Notes: a model not told the origin generated them from the letters alone. DNA of 64,000 nt from Clostridium beijerinckii (GCF_018223745.1 NZ_CP073653.1:2508001-2572000); one strand, 5' to 3'. Positions 9,030 to 18,419 are shown, numbered from the stretch's first letter. Translations and numbers: made by a program.

Positions 9030-9491
9030 TATAAGAGTTATGAATAAAAGTAATTATTTTACATATATTGTGTTTTGTGTTAAATTTACCTCTACATATA
9101 GTATATATGGTTAAGTTACATATAACTTATATAGAAAAGTAATATTGAGAAAAAATTTTTTCTTTAAACATCTCTTTTGGGATTGATGACTTCTACTATA
9201 ATAAAGTTATAGTGGTGGTCTTTTTGTTTTTGGTGGATTTTCACAATAAATATATATCATGTAAAGCAATAGACAATTATTTTATTATTCCAATAGAAAA
9301 TAGATTTTTAAAACATAACTTAATAGATAATTGCGAAACTCATTGATAAAAATGAATAATGATTGATTTGAAGTTGCAAAAACATTATTAATGGATTTAA
9401 TGGTTCCTGCTATACAAATATAATAGTTGACTTCTTAAAAAAGGGCGCACGAAATAAAGCGAAGGTGAATTCCAATTTTTATAAATAAATT
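9030..9491. other. gap between sigma gene and transposase
   Basis: No gene seen. It holds the sigma-gene promoter region and a hairpin at 9188-9220 (GACTTCTACTATA / TATAGTGGTGGTC, then T5). That hairpin is homologous to the perfect one at 59161-59192 downstream of RNase J, showing that cassette DNA extends this far. Confidence 0.55.
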
Positions 9492-11040
9492 TTATGCAAT
9501 TAATGGCTTTAAGCTTCGGATATATTTATGTTTATGAATTTTATCTGCCACGATAACTGTTATTAGTTGAGTTATTCCGGCTAGAAGTAAATCAGCATGA
9601 AGTGTTTGCTCATTTTGAGTCTTACGCTCCGCGACGCAGTAACTATATTTGAAGTGATTTATATTTTTTTCAACAGCTACTCTGATTTTATAAGTATTAC
9701 TCCATTCTTGGGTTCCTCGTGTTATTCCAGGATATGCGCGCAGATTCTTTTCAGGATAAATATAAAACATTCGTCCACATAAGGAATTTGTACATGGATT
9801 TTCACATTGAGTTACACGTTTGCTCTTTTTGGTTTCTTTGTTATATAACCATTTCATTTTAGGGCATACAAACTTCATTGTTGGAATTCTAGAACGAAGA
9901 TGACTTTTACTACCTTCACGTTTCATTGGAATAGAAGGATCATTCGGACAGCATGGAATGCCGTCTTCGTTTAAAGGGCAATCAGCATTTTCTAGTGTAA
10001 GCCTAGTTTTTAAAGGAATATATGCTTTATCAAATTTTAATTCGAGAAGAAGATCACGATAAATTTGAATACTGTCAAAAGCAGCATCTCCTAAAAAGGT
10101 TTTTGGACTTATTAATGGATGCTTGTTAAAAAAATCTTTGAGAACAGGGATAAGAGCCTTAGAATCTGCAAGAGATTTATCTTCATCAGGTGAATCAGAT
10201 TTTTTCTCAACAATAATATCAGGATGAGCATTGAGAAAATCTTTATTATAGAACGAAATATCTCTTACGATACCGAGGCCATTAGTAATGATTCCGAATT
10301 TAAAAGCATAGCAAAAATGCCCATTAATATACATTTGTTGGATGGCAGGGTTGGCTGAAGCGTGTGATGGCATAGAGCCATAGGCAGCTTTATAAGGATC
10401 ATAAGAGTCATCTAAATTGCATGCTTTCTTAAAATTTTTAAGCTGTTTTATAATGCGATTAGCATATTTAGGATTATTTTCAGTGACAAATGCTTCAAGG
10501 CCTGAAGTATCAAAAATAGTCATGGAAGCAAGAGCCGTATCAATCTGTTGGCATATCGGTTCAGTAATATCAACAAGATTATCGAACATGGATTGTAAGT
10601 CCAAAAGAAAGTCCTGCTTGAAACGAGTAAACTTAGATGAATCAGGAACTCTTAAAAAGCCGCAGAAGTCTCTTAGTTCTTGAGAATATTTAAGGAAAAT
10701 AATTAAAAGAGAATCTGTAGGAATAGAAAAAATGCGTTGTAAAATTAAAGCACTGATCATAGCATAAAGCTGATATTTTCGCGGCCTTCCTGTGGAAGCG
10801 TAAAAATGGTTAATGAAAGATGCAGGAACTAACTCATCAAGGTCGATAGTGTTTTCGAGTAAAGAAAGAAATTGGAATTTATCATTTTCAAATTTTTCTT
10901 TGCAATCAGAATAAACATCTGCCAAAGAAAGCTGTTTATATGTTATCATATATATGACTCCTTTCTGAGGTATATGGTAGTTTTGTTTTTAGGCAATTCA
11001 ATTTTACCATAAATCAGTGAGGAGTTATTTTATTTTGCTA
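9440..11040 (-). mobile_element. insertion sequence carrying the DDE transposase (ends approximate)
   Basis: A single-ORF element of about 1.5-1.6 kb between the sigma cassette and the hsdM pseudogene. The boundaries are given only as the gene plus flanking non-coding DNA, because no convincing inverted repeats were found. Confidence 0.5.
9492..10949 (-). CDS. DDE-type IS transposase
   Basis: 485 aa and apparently intact. An N-terminal DUF772-like helical domain (STGRPRKYQLYAMISALILQRIFSIP) is followed by a DDE core. Candidate acidic residues are D in TIFDTSG (about 146), D in FLGDAAFDS (about 282) and E in RVAVEKNINHF (about 438). A Cys-containing insert lies before the last acidic residue, as in IS1182/ISNCY-like enzymes. 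A minus-strand GGAG lies upstream. I could not find clean terminal inverted repeats or a target duplication, so the element boundaries (roughly 9440-11040) are unresolved. Confidence 0.85.
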   Translation of the reverse strand: MITYKQLSLADVYSDCKEKFENDKFQFLSLLENTIDLDELVPASFINHFYASTGRPRKYQLYAMISALILQRIFSIPTDSLLIIFLKYSQELRDFCGFLRVPDSSKFTRFKQDFLLDLQSMFDNLVDITEPICQQIDTALASMTIFDTSGLEAFVTENNPKYANRIIKQLKNFKKACNLDDSYDPYKAAYGSMPSHASANPAIQQMYINGHFCYAFKFGIITNGLGIVRDISFYNKDFLNAHPDIIVEKKSDSPDEDKSLADSKALIPVLKDFFNKHPLISPKTFLGDAAFDSIQIYRDLLLELKFDKAYIPLKTRLTLENADCPLNEDGIPCCPNDPSIPMKREGSKSHLRSRIPTMKFVCPKMKWLYNKETKKSKRVTQCENPCTNSLCGRMFYIYPEKNLRAYPGITRGTQEWSNTYKIRVAVEKNINHFKYSYCVAERKTQNEQTLHADLLLAGITQLITVIVADKIHKHKYIRSLKPLIA

Positions 11041-11049
11041 AAAAAATAT

Positions 11050-11086
11050 CCCGCATTTCTGCGGGTTGCGGCGTTTCGCAAACGCC
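11050..11086 (+). promoter_or_regulatory. tandem hairpins upstream of hsdM
   Basis: Two adjacent stems, CCCGCA / TGCGGG and GGCGTTT cgc AAACGCC, in otherwise AT-rich DNA, 35 nt before hsdM. There is no T-tract, so they could be an IS end structure or a leader element. Confidence 0.35.
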
Positions 11087-11120
11087 TATAATAATATATA
11101 TATGAAAGGAAATAGAAATA

Positions 11121-12710
11121 ATGAGTAATAATATACAATCAATTACAAATAAATTATGGGCAATGGCAAATGAATTACGTGGAACTATGGATGCATCAGA
11201 GTACAAAAATTATATATTGGCATTTATGTTTTATAGATATTTATCAGAACATCAAGAGGAATATTTGTTAAAGAATAATGTTATAGATGTTATAGATGGA
11301 GAGTCTATTAATGAAGCTTATAATTCACAAGTAGATGAGTAAGAGCTTCAAGATTATCTGCAAGACATTTCAGCAAGCTTAGGATATGCGATTGCTCCAA
11401 AGGATACATGGCAGTCATTGATTGAAAAAATTAATAATTCACAAGTTATTCCTAGTGACTATCAAACTATTTTTGATCATTTTAATAAAAATGCAGAATT
11501 AAATAAAGAAGCAGTAAAAGATTTCCGCGGAGTATTTAATGATATTAATTTAGGAGATTCGCGTCTGGGGAATTCTACAAATGAACGTGCTAAATCACTT
11601 AACAACATAGTAAAATTGGTTGATAGTATTGAATACAAAGGTGATGATGGAAAAGACATTTTAGGTGAAATATATGAATACCTAATTGGTCAATTTGCAG
11701 CTAGTGCTGGTAAAAAAGGTGGGGAATTCTATACACCACATCAAGTAAGTAAGATTTTAGCTAAGGTAGTAACAGAAGGTGTAGAAAAGTCAGATGAATT
11801 ATTTAGCGTATATGACCCAACAATGGGATCAGGCTCTTTATTACTTACTGTAGGTCAAGAATTACCAAAAGGTACTCCTATGAAGTACTTTGGTCAAGAA
11901 TTGAATACAACTACATATAACTTGGCACGTATGAATTTAATGATGCATGGTGTATCTTATAACAATATGGTATTAAACAATGCGGATACATTAGAAAGTG
12001 ACTGGCCAGATGGACCAGATGAAAAAGGTATTGATCATCCACGTAGCTTCGATGCAGTAGTTGCAAATCCACCATATTCGGCAAAATGGGATAATGATGA
12101 AACTAAATTAAAAGACCCACGTTTTGGTGAATACGGCAAGTTAGCGCCAGCTTCAAAGGCAGATTACGCTTTTATATTGCATAGTATATATCATTTAAAT
12201 AAGATTGGAACAATGGCTATTGTGCTGCCTCATGGGGTTTTATTTAGAGGTGCTGCAGAAGGAAAAATAAGAGAAACTTTAATTGGTAAAAATTATCTTG
12301 ATGCAATAATTGGATTACCAGCAAATTTATTTTATGGAACAGGTATTCCAACAGTAATTTTAGTGTTAAAGAAGAGTCGTGAAAATAAAGATATATTATT
12401 TATTGATGCAAGTAATGATTTTGAAAAGAATAAAAATCAAAATAATTTAAGAGATGAAGATATTGATAAAATCATAAAAACATATAAGGAACGTAAAGAT
12501 GTTGAAAAGTATGCTCATTTGGCATCTATTGAAGAAATTAGAGAAAATGATTTTAATTTAAACATACCACGTTATGTTGATACTTTTGAGGAAGAAGAAC
12601 CAATTGATTTAGAAGAAATAAACAAGCTGTTAGAACAAGATAATAAGGAAATTGCTGAGCTTGAAGCTGAGATTAATGAACAATTGAAGATATTAGGGGT
12701 TAGAATTTAA
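11121..12710 (+). pseudogene. hsdM: Type I restriction-modification methylase HsdM, interrupted by a TAA stop
   Basis: The N-terminal domain (NIQSITNKLWAMANELRGTM) reads for 73 codons, then TAA at 11340-11342. The same frame resumes at once (ELQDYLQDISASLGYAIAPKDTW) and continues to 12710 without further damage. The SAM motif (VYDPTMGSGSLLLTVG) and the catalytic NPPY (VVANPPYSAKW) are intact. So a single nonsense change splits a full-length gene of about 529 codons. A restart at the ATG at 11418 would lack the N-terminal domain. No full hsdS or hsdR is in the window, so this is an orphan remnant of a type I system. Confidence 0.88.
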
Positions 12711-13017
12711 ATTATTTTAAAAGTTATGGAAGTTAAATTTCCCCAATTAGACCTCTGGGGTAATAGTCGTGAGTTTGTGAACGACTTTCTATTTATTTGC
12801 GATAAGATGCACCCTATCATAAATGAGTGCGATCTTTACTAATCTTGGATAGAGTAAAGTATGCTCCGCCTCCACCATGAAATCCACGAAAATCTAAAAT
12901 TTAGATTTTGTGGGTTTATTTTGATTAATATAATAATTATAATAAATATTATATATTCTTAAATAAAAATAAAAGGTTATAATAAAGAAAAAACTAAGTT
13001 ATTAAGGAGATGGTAGT
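12711..13017. other. hsdM-ATPase gap, possible hsdS trace
   Basis: A short frame from ATG 12725 (MEVKFPQLDLWGNSREFVND) could be the start of a lost hsdS-like gene, but the resemblance is weak. A hairpin at 12884-12914 (CCACgAAAATCTAAA / TTTAGATTTTgTGG, then T-rich) probably terminates the hsdM transcript before the ATPase gene. Confidence 0.35.
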
Positions 13018-13986
13018 TTGTATATAAAAAATATTGATGTTAAGAATTTTACTGTATTTGAAAATTTAAATATGAAGTTTTGTAAAGGAATAAATGTTTT
13101 TATTGGGGAAAATGGTACTGGCAAAACTCATTTGATGAAAATGATGTATGCTCCTCTTTCGGTAAAATATGATAAATCTATGATGCGATTTTGGGAAGAT
13201 ATATTTACACATAATACAGATGTTGAAACAGTACCACATTATTTTAGAAGAAATAAAAATAAAGAATTTATAATTAATATTGATTTTGACAACGCACAAT
13301 CTTATTGCAATAATGATGGAAATTTTAGTAGTGCTTATTATGATATCGATTCAGTATTTATACCAGCAAAAGAAATGCTATCACATTCTAAAGGTTTTTT
13401 AGCATTAGAACGTGAAAGACATATTCCGTTTGATAGAACTTTAATTGATATTATTTCAAAGTCAGAACTTGGCAAAAGTAAGAGATTAGATGATCTAAAT
13501 ATGAAAATTTTAAATCATATATCAAATATCATAGAAGGAGAAGTGATATATGAAAATGATACATTTTATATTTTAAAGAACAATGGACTAAAAATTGAAT
13601 TTTCAATGGAAGCAGAAGGGATTAGAAAAATAGGGATATTATGGCAGTTGATACGGAATGGATTAATTAATAATAAAAGCATCTTATTTTGGGATGAACC
13701 GGAAGCTAATATTAATCCTAAATTTATACCTGATTTAGTTGAAATATTAATTAAATTACAAACAATAGGAGTTCAGATTTTTGTTACAACTCATGATTAT
13801 ATTTTATCAAAATATTTTGATGTTAAACGTTCAGATAATGATGAAATTATGTATTTTTCATTATATCGGACTGATAATGGTGTTGAATATGAATGTAGTA
13901 CTAAGCTAGATAATTTAAAGCATAATCAAATCAGAGATACTTTTATTCAATTATATGAAGACGAAATAGAAAGGGCGATGGAGTAA
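13018..13986 (+). CDS. OLD/AAA_15-like ATPase, first gene of a two-gene cassette
   Basis: 322 aa starting at TTG 13018, 8 nt after AAGGAGA. It has an ABC/SMC-type ATPase fold: Walker A GENGTGKT (residues 30-37), extended Walker B ILFWDEPEANINP (about 221-233) and the switch histidine in VTTHDY (about 258). There is no TOPRIM domain, so it is a bare ATPase like the sensor subunit of Septu- or PARIS-type systems. Its TAA overlaps the next ATG (TAATG), so the two are translationally coupled. It lies between the hsdM pseudogene and a rearranged hsdM fragment. A defence role is inferred from architecture and location. Confidence 0.8.
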   Translation: MYIKNIDVKNFTVFENLNMKFCKGINVFIGENGTGKTHLMKMMYAPLSVKYDKSMMRFWEDIFTHNTDVETVPHYFRRNKNKEFIINIDFDNAQSYCNNDGNFSSAYYDIDSVFIPAKEMLSHSKGFLALERERHIPFDRTLIDIISKSELGKSKRLDDLNMKILNHISNIIEGEVIYENDTFYILKNNGLKIEFSMEAEGIRKIGILWQLIRNGLINNKSILFWDEPEANINPKFIPDLVEILIKLQTIGVQIFVTTHDYILSKYFDVKRSDNDEIMYFSLYRTDNGVEYECSTKLDNLKHNQIRDTFIQLYEDEIERAME

Positions 13987-14504
13987 TGATTGAAATAAGT
14001 GAATCTGGTATGATTTTTGGGGCATATGAGGATGATAGGGTCTTTAGAATTGAAATCTCTAAGTTACATGACAAAATAGGTAATAGAATTAAAGTTGTAG
14101 AGTTTATTCTTATGAGAAAGCAAAATGAGCTAGATTTTATAGAAGCAAAATCTAGTTCACCGAAGCCAATACAAGATAGTGAAGAGAAAGTGGAAAAGTT
14201 CAACAAATATATAGAAGAAATTACTGATAAATTTATACATTCTTTTAATTTATATTATTCAGCTATTTTAGGAAAAAATAATCATTACAATGAAATAAGT
14301 AGTAAGTTTTTAGATTTAGATAATAGTATTTTAAATTTTAAATTCATTCTAGTTATTAAAAATCACAAGGAAGAATGGTTGGTACCTATTTTAAATGCAT
14401 TAAAAAGAAACTTAGCATATCACAATACAATTTGGAAAAGTGATGTTATTGTAGTCAATGAAGAAATAGCTAAGAAGTATAATTTGATTAAAGTCAATAG
14501 CTAA
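13986..14504 (+). CDS. putative PD-(D/E)xK-like nuclease, partner of the ATPase
   Basis: 172 aa, overlapping the ATPase stop by one base (TAATG). I do not recognise a named family. Residues 38-58 (VEFILMRKQNELDFIEAKSSS) contain strand-D-x-x-E-x-K (D50, E53, K55), which resembles the catalytic strand of PD-(D/E)xK nucleases. The C-terminal part (KFILVIKNHKEEWL ... DVIVVNEEIAKKYNLI) looks like the trailing strands and helices of that fold. If so, the pair is an ATPase-gated nuclease. The motif spacing is tighter than the textbook pattern, so the nuclease call is moderate. Confidence 0.55.
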   Translation: MIEISESGMIFGAYEDDRVFRIEISKLHDKIGNRIKVVEFILMRKQNELDFIEAKSSSPKPIQDSEEKVEKFNKYIEEITDKFIHSFNLYYSAILGKNNHYNEISSKFLDLDNSILNFKFILVIKNHKEEWLVPILNALKRNLAYHNTIWKSDVIVVNEEIAKKYNLIKVNS

Positions 14505-14518
14505 CTTAGTTGAAAATG

Positions 14519-14840
14519 TGATGAATTATTTAGCGTATATGACCCGACAATGGGATCAGGTTCTTTGTTGCTTACTGTAGGTCAAGAATTACCTGGTAAA
14601 AATTATCTTGATACAATAATTGGATTACCAGCAAATTTATTTTATGGAACAACTATTCCAACAGTAATTTTAGTGTTAAAGAAGAATCGTGAAAATAAAG
14701 ATATATTATTTATTGATGCAATTAATGATCTTGAAAAGAATAAAAATCAAAATAATTTAAGAGATGAAGATATTGATAAAATAATAAAGACATATAAGGA
14801 ACGTAAAGACGTTGAAAAGTATGCTTATATATATCAAGAG
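14519..14840 (+). pseudogene. rearranged second copy of hsdM (internal deletion)
   Basis: It starts with the same DELFSVYDPTMGSGSLLLTVG sequence as hsdM. After QELP it jumps directly to GKNYLDTIIGLPANLFYG and runs to KTYKERKDVEKYAY, then ends. About 133 codons, including the catalytic NPPY, are deleted. Several substitutions show that it is not a very recent copy. With the hsdM at 11121-12710 it flanks the ATPase/nuclease pair as a direct duplication. Confidence 0.85.
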
Positions 14841-14856
14841 ATAGGAGGAAGCCAGC

Positions 14857-16131
14857 ATGGAAGGTTTCATAATAGGTATTATCGTTCTTGTAGTTGTTGC
14901 AGGTGCCTTTGTGTATTGGAAGAGAAGCCAACAGACTAAAAAAATTGAAAATGCCATAGTTACAAAACAGAATATAAATCTTATAAATTCAGAACAAGTT
15001 AATGAAGAAATGAACCATCTTATGATTCAATTAGAACAGCTGTCTTTAGATTCAATACCAGATGAAACTAAGCTAATGGAGATAACAGATAGCAAGGTTT
15101 TAGCACAAGTTACTAATCTGATACCAGAGTTGTTTAAAGCAGGAAATGCAGCAGGTAATGCAGTACAAGGTGCTAAAGCAAATGCTGAAGTGTTATATAG
15201 AGCAATCATCCCCGCTGGGGCTAAACTTGCTAATTCAAGAGAAATGGATGGTGCTGTCCGCGGTATCTACCATGGTGCTGAGGGGGTGAAAGGTCACGCT
15301 AATCTTCTTGCAGTGAAGAAAAATTCCAATGTCTCTAGGAATGTAGCAGCATCGGCAATGAATTTAGCATCAATGGTTGTCGGGCAATATTATATGAATG
15401 AAATCAATGAAGAGCTTGGCGAGATTAGTGCAGGAATTACTAAAATTTCAGAGTTCCAAGATAATGAATACAAAAGTAAGGTATTTGCACTTGTAGCACA
15501 AATTCAAAAGGTGGCAATATTCCAAGTAGACATTCTTGATAATGATGAATTAAGACTTAGTGAAATTTATAATCTCAATAGATGGGAACAAGAATGTATT
15601 CAGCTCTTGGGTCAAGCCAATCTTACCATTGCAGGATTTGGAAATAAAGAAAACCTTGATTACGAGGAATACGAAAAGCAACTTGCAGAGGCTCAGAACT
15701 GGTTTGTTTATCAGAAAACGCTGATGGAAGTAATGATTAAAATTGCTGAATTAAAGCATACATTACATCTTGGCTCAGCTTCTAGAGAACAGTGTGGTGC
15801 ATTGCTGCCTACATATTCAAAACAAGTACAAGATTCCTTAAACCAGTTAAGCACATGGCATAAAACTCAGACTGAAAAGTTTGAAATAAATGTTGATGAA
15901 AAGAGTAGAAAAAGAATGGGATTAGATGGCGTTATCTATTTTATTCCTGGCTTGATAAATGAAGAGAATAAGTTTTGTTCCATTCCTAACAACACAGTAA
16001 AAAAAATTATTGCTCAGACAAATGGTTATACAACACGCCAAAACATTGATCCAATAGATTTATTTCAAGAAGATGTGAGAATTATTGCAAAAGAAGGAAG
16101 GATATATTATCTTCCGAAGGATGTATTATAA
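14857..16131 (+). CDS. unrecognised membrane-anchored protein
   Basis: 424 aa. One N-terminal transmembrane segment (FIIGIIVLVVVAGAFVYW, residues 4-21) is followed by a basic stretch, so the bulk is probably cytoplasmic. It is mostly helical, with a Gly/Ala-rich stretch at about 95-180 (KAGNAAGNAVQGAKANAEV, ASAMNLASMVVGQYYMNEI) that could insert into or associate with a membrane, and a C-terminal region of mixed strands. GGAGG is correctly spaced, inside the tail of the hsdM fragment. GC content and codon use are higher than the neighbours, suggesting separate acquisition. Function unknown; a membrane effector is possible. Confidence 0.7.
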   Translation: MEGFIIGIIVLVVVAGAFVYWKRSQQTKKIENAIVTKQNINLINSEQVNEEMNHLMIQLEQLSLDSIPDETKLMEITDSKVLAQVTNLIPELFKAGNAAGNAVQGAKANAEVLYRAIIPAGAKLANSREMDGAVRGIYHGAEGVKGHANLLAVKKNSNVSRNVAASAMNLASMVVGQYYMNEINEELGEISAGITKISEFQDNEYKSKVFALVAQIQKVAIFQVDILDNDELRLSEIYNLNRWEQECIQLLGQANLTIAGFGNKENLDYEEYEKQLAEAQNWFVYQKTLMEVMIKIAELKHTLHLGSASREQCGALLPTYSKQVQDSLNQLSTWHKTQTEKFEINVDEKSRKRMGLDGVIYFIPGLINEENKFCSIPNNTVKKIIAQTNGYTTRQNIDPIDLFQEDVRIIAKEGRIYYLPKDVL

Positions 16132-16311
16132 TAAAATTGGAATATATAACTCGGCTATCACAAGCAGTAAAATTCAACAACTATGCTGATAATAATATTA
16201 ATGAATTTGATATTATTATCAGTTTTTTTGTGTTAGCAAATAAATTCATAGAATTAATATGAAATAACTAATTTTTAAGAAATGCAGTAAAGTTGGTGTG
16301 TTAATGCAGTA
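16132..16311. other. terminator and gap before integrase stump
   Basis: An imperfect hairpin near 16183-16219 (CTGATAATAAT ... ATTATTATCAG then T8) should terminate the membrane-protein gene. Nothing else seen. Confidence 0.55.
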
Positions 16312-16674
16312 AAAACTAATTGTAATAAAAATGGTACTAACTATTTTAGAGTAAGTGCTGTTTTAGGAACAGATAGCAAGCGAGTTCTTCTAGGAGAGTT
16401 AATACACACTTGGCTATTTGAGACTATTAGGGTTTCTGATAGAATAAAGCCTACTACGTTTGAAAAGTATGAGGTATTATACAGGAATTATGTAAAAGAC
16501 AGTCCTTTATATTCAATTAAATTATCAGAATTAAAAGCACTCCAAGTTCAAAGATATTATAACGGTTTATCAGACATTGGAAAAAGTAGAAATCTTATTG
16601 AAAACTTAAATAAACTCTTGAAACAATTTTTTAATTATGCAGTATATGACATAAATGTTTATCTAGAATTATGA
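16312..16674 (+). pseudogene. tyrosine integrase N-terminal remnant
   Basis: An open frame without a start codon encodes a shortened arm-binding domain (NGTNYFRVSAVLG) joined to LLGELIHTWL and a SAM-like core-binding domain (RIKPTTFEKYEVLYRNYVKDS ... LQVQRYYNGLS ... LNKLLKQFFNYAV). It then stops before the catalytic domain, so the R-H-R-Y residues are all missing. It lies 0.8 kb before the second att-like repeat, as expected for the integrase of the element that made those repeats. Confidence 0.75.
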
Positions 16675-16794
16675 TTTCAATGCAAGTTGATTTTAGTTAT
16701 AATTAAGATATAAGACAATATTATGGTTTTGCAATTAAAGTTAAAAGTCTAAATTAAGTAAAAGAGCCGATTGAAATTAAGGGAGCTGATTTTA

Positions 16795-17040
16795 ATGAAA
16801 TGGAAGGAAGTTAGAGAATTATATCCAAATCAATTTGTAAAATTTGAAATTGTAGAATCTCATGAAGATGAAAAAATAAAATATGTTGATGAGGTTGCAG
16901 TAATAAAAGCCATAAAAGATGGAAGAGAAGCTATGAAAGAATTTACTAAATGTAAAAATGGTCAATTAGTATATAGTACAGAAAATGAAAGTATAGAGAT
17001 AGAAAAAGTTAAACATATTGGTGTTAGAAGGAGTATATGA
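16795..17040 (+). CDS. hypothetical protein, partner of retropepsin-like gene
   Basis: 81 aa from ATG 16795, selected because GGGAG lies about 9 nt upstream; a longer TTG start at 16771 would precede this site. The protein is acidic and basic mixed (KFEIVESHEDEKIKYVDEVAVIKAIKDGREAMKEF) with an alpha/beta pattern. Its stop overlaps the start of the next gene (ATGATGA), so the two are coupled. I do not recognise a domain. Such small proteins commonly accompany stand-alone aspartyl-protease-like ORFs in clostridia. Confidence 0.7.
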   Translation: MKWKEVRELYPNQFVKFEIVESHEDEKIKYVDEVAVIKAIKDGREAMKEFTKCKNGQLVYSTENESIEIEKVKHIGVRRSI

Positions 17041-17429
17041 TGAAACACAAACTAATATATAAAAATGGATTACTATATACTTCTATAAAGATGATTCATG
17101 AAGGAAAATGTGTGAATATAGATGATGTTATTATTGATACAGGAGCATTTCATACTATAATAACAACAGATTTTCTAGATGAACTTGGAGCAAAGTTCTC
17201 AAATGATGATAAACTTATTGAGGCATCAGGATATGGTGGAGCATCTAGTTATGCTGTGAGGAAAAGAATTGATTCAATTAGTTGTAATTCCTCTTCGCTG
17301 AAAGATTTTAAAATAGATTTTGGTGAAATTGATCCAAATGAAAGAGTTAATGGATTATTAGGTTTAGATTTCTTAAGGGAAGCAAAAATAATTTTAGATT
17401 TGGATGAATTAGTTATGTATACTCAATAA
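17037..17429 (+). CDS. retropepsin-like aspartyl protease family protein
   Basis: 130 aa, the size of a single retropepsin monomer. The catalytic motif VIIDTGAFHTII (DTG at residues 34-36) is near the N-terminus and the family's second hydrophobic-Gly signature (NGLLGLDFL, about 108-116) is near the end, so it should work as a homodimer. There is no signal peptide or membrane segment. It is translationally coupled to the 81-aa gene before it. The substrate is unknown; bacterial members are poorly studied. Confidence 0.75.
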   Translation: MMKHKLIYKNGLLYTSIKMIHEGKCVNIDDVIIDTGAFHTIITTDFLDELGAKFSNDDKLIEASGYGGASSYAVRKRIDSISCNSSSLKDFKIDFGEIDPNERVNGLLGLDFLREAKIILDLDELVMYTQ

Positions 17430-17460
17430 ATACATAATATATTAAATAAAACATATTAAA

Positions 17461-17553
17461 AACTAGGTCGGGAAAATAGAAAAAACACCAACAATTTAGA
17501 TACCTAAATGCTGATGTTTTCTAACTTGGTGACCCATAGGAGAATCGAACTCC
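17461..17553 (+). repeat. att-like direct repeat, copy 2 (tRNA 3' end)
   Basis: Same orientation as 4797-4890. Read on the minus strand it ends with a T-arm (GGAGTTCGATTCTCC) and ATGGGTCA-CCA, an intact tRNA 3' end including CCA. The acceptor would pair with GACCCAT, which suits a lysine-type tRNA, although no tRNA body is present. Short TCGGGAA repeats follow (about 17671-17705). Interpreted as the right attachment scar. Confidence 0.6.
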
Positions 17554-18419
17554 TGAGTCTGGAAATTACCAATTACATATCATTATATTTAATTATAAAT
17601 ATCTGTAGAATATCTTAAATACTAGGTTGTAGCGATATGGATAATTATAACATATCATATTGATTTAGAACTCAGTCGGGAAAAAGTCGGGAATAATCGG
17701 GAAAGTCTTATGGCGTAAATCGTTGATTATTGAAGGCGTCCTACATAATAACTTGAAAATTCTATTCTATTTTAAAATAGAATAGAGATGAAAGGAATAT
17801 GAACAAATATGATTTTTAGCATATTAACATTAACAATTATATGTTTTATATATAAATAATCATGATTAATTTATTTTGAATTTCTAGAAAGGAGGAAATC
17901 CTCCTCTCCTAGATAAAAAATAAATTATGAAATAAAATATAGAATGTATAATCATATTCATGTTCTTATCAAAGATTTAGAATGAGGAGCTAATATAGTG
18001 TATTGTGCTCCTCATTTGATTTTTAACATGCCAATATATAGAGATGGAAATTATTGGAATAAACAATGATAACAATTTATTAAAGTGGCAATAATTAAAT
18101 CTATATAATAGATATAGCTAAATAAGTATTATTAATTAGGCAGTATAAATTATATAAAGAAATAAAATATACAAAGAATTGTTTAATGTTAGAGATATGA
18201 GTGCTTTGCGTTTATATAATAAAGGATAGACTTTTGTATAAGTCATATGTCGATTATAATATTGATAGGAGATTGAATAAAAATATAGCATAGTGGTGTT
18301 ATGATATTTAGAAATTTGCTTATATATGTTAAAATTAAATTAATAAATTTAAATTATATAAGTAAGGTTTTATTAGAGGAATAGATTATTATAAAAATAT
18401 TTTTACATGAGGGGGTGCA
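17554..18419. other. non-coding stretch with terminator-like hairpins
   Basis: No gene found. It contains hairpins at 17890-17905 (AGGAGG aaat CCTCCT) and 17991-18016 (AATGAGGAGC / GCTCCTCATT, followed by TGATTTTT). The second is a convincing terminator with no gene visible before it, perhaps a small RNA or a lost gene. The remainder is AT-rich with many stops. Confidence 0.5.

Noticed and set aside
9440..11040. terminal inverted repeats of the IS element
   Set aside because: I compared both flanks of the transposase and found only short AT-rich matches, not a convincing repeat pair or target duplication.
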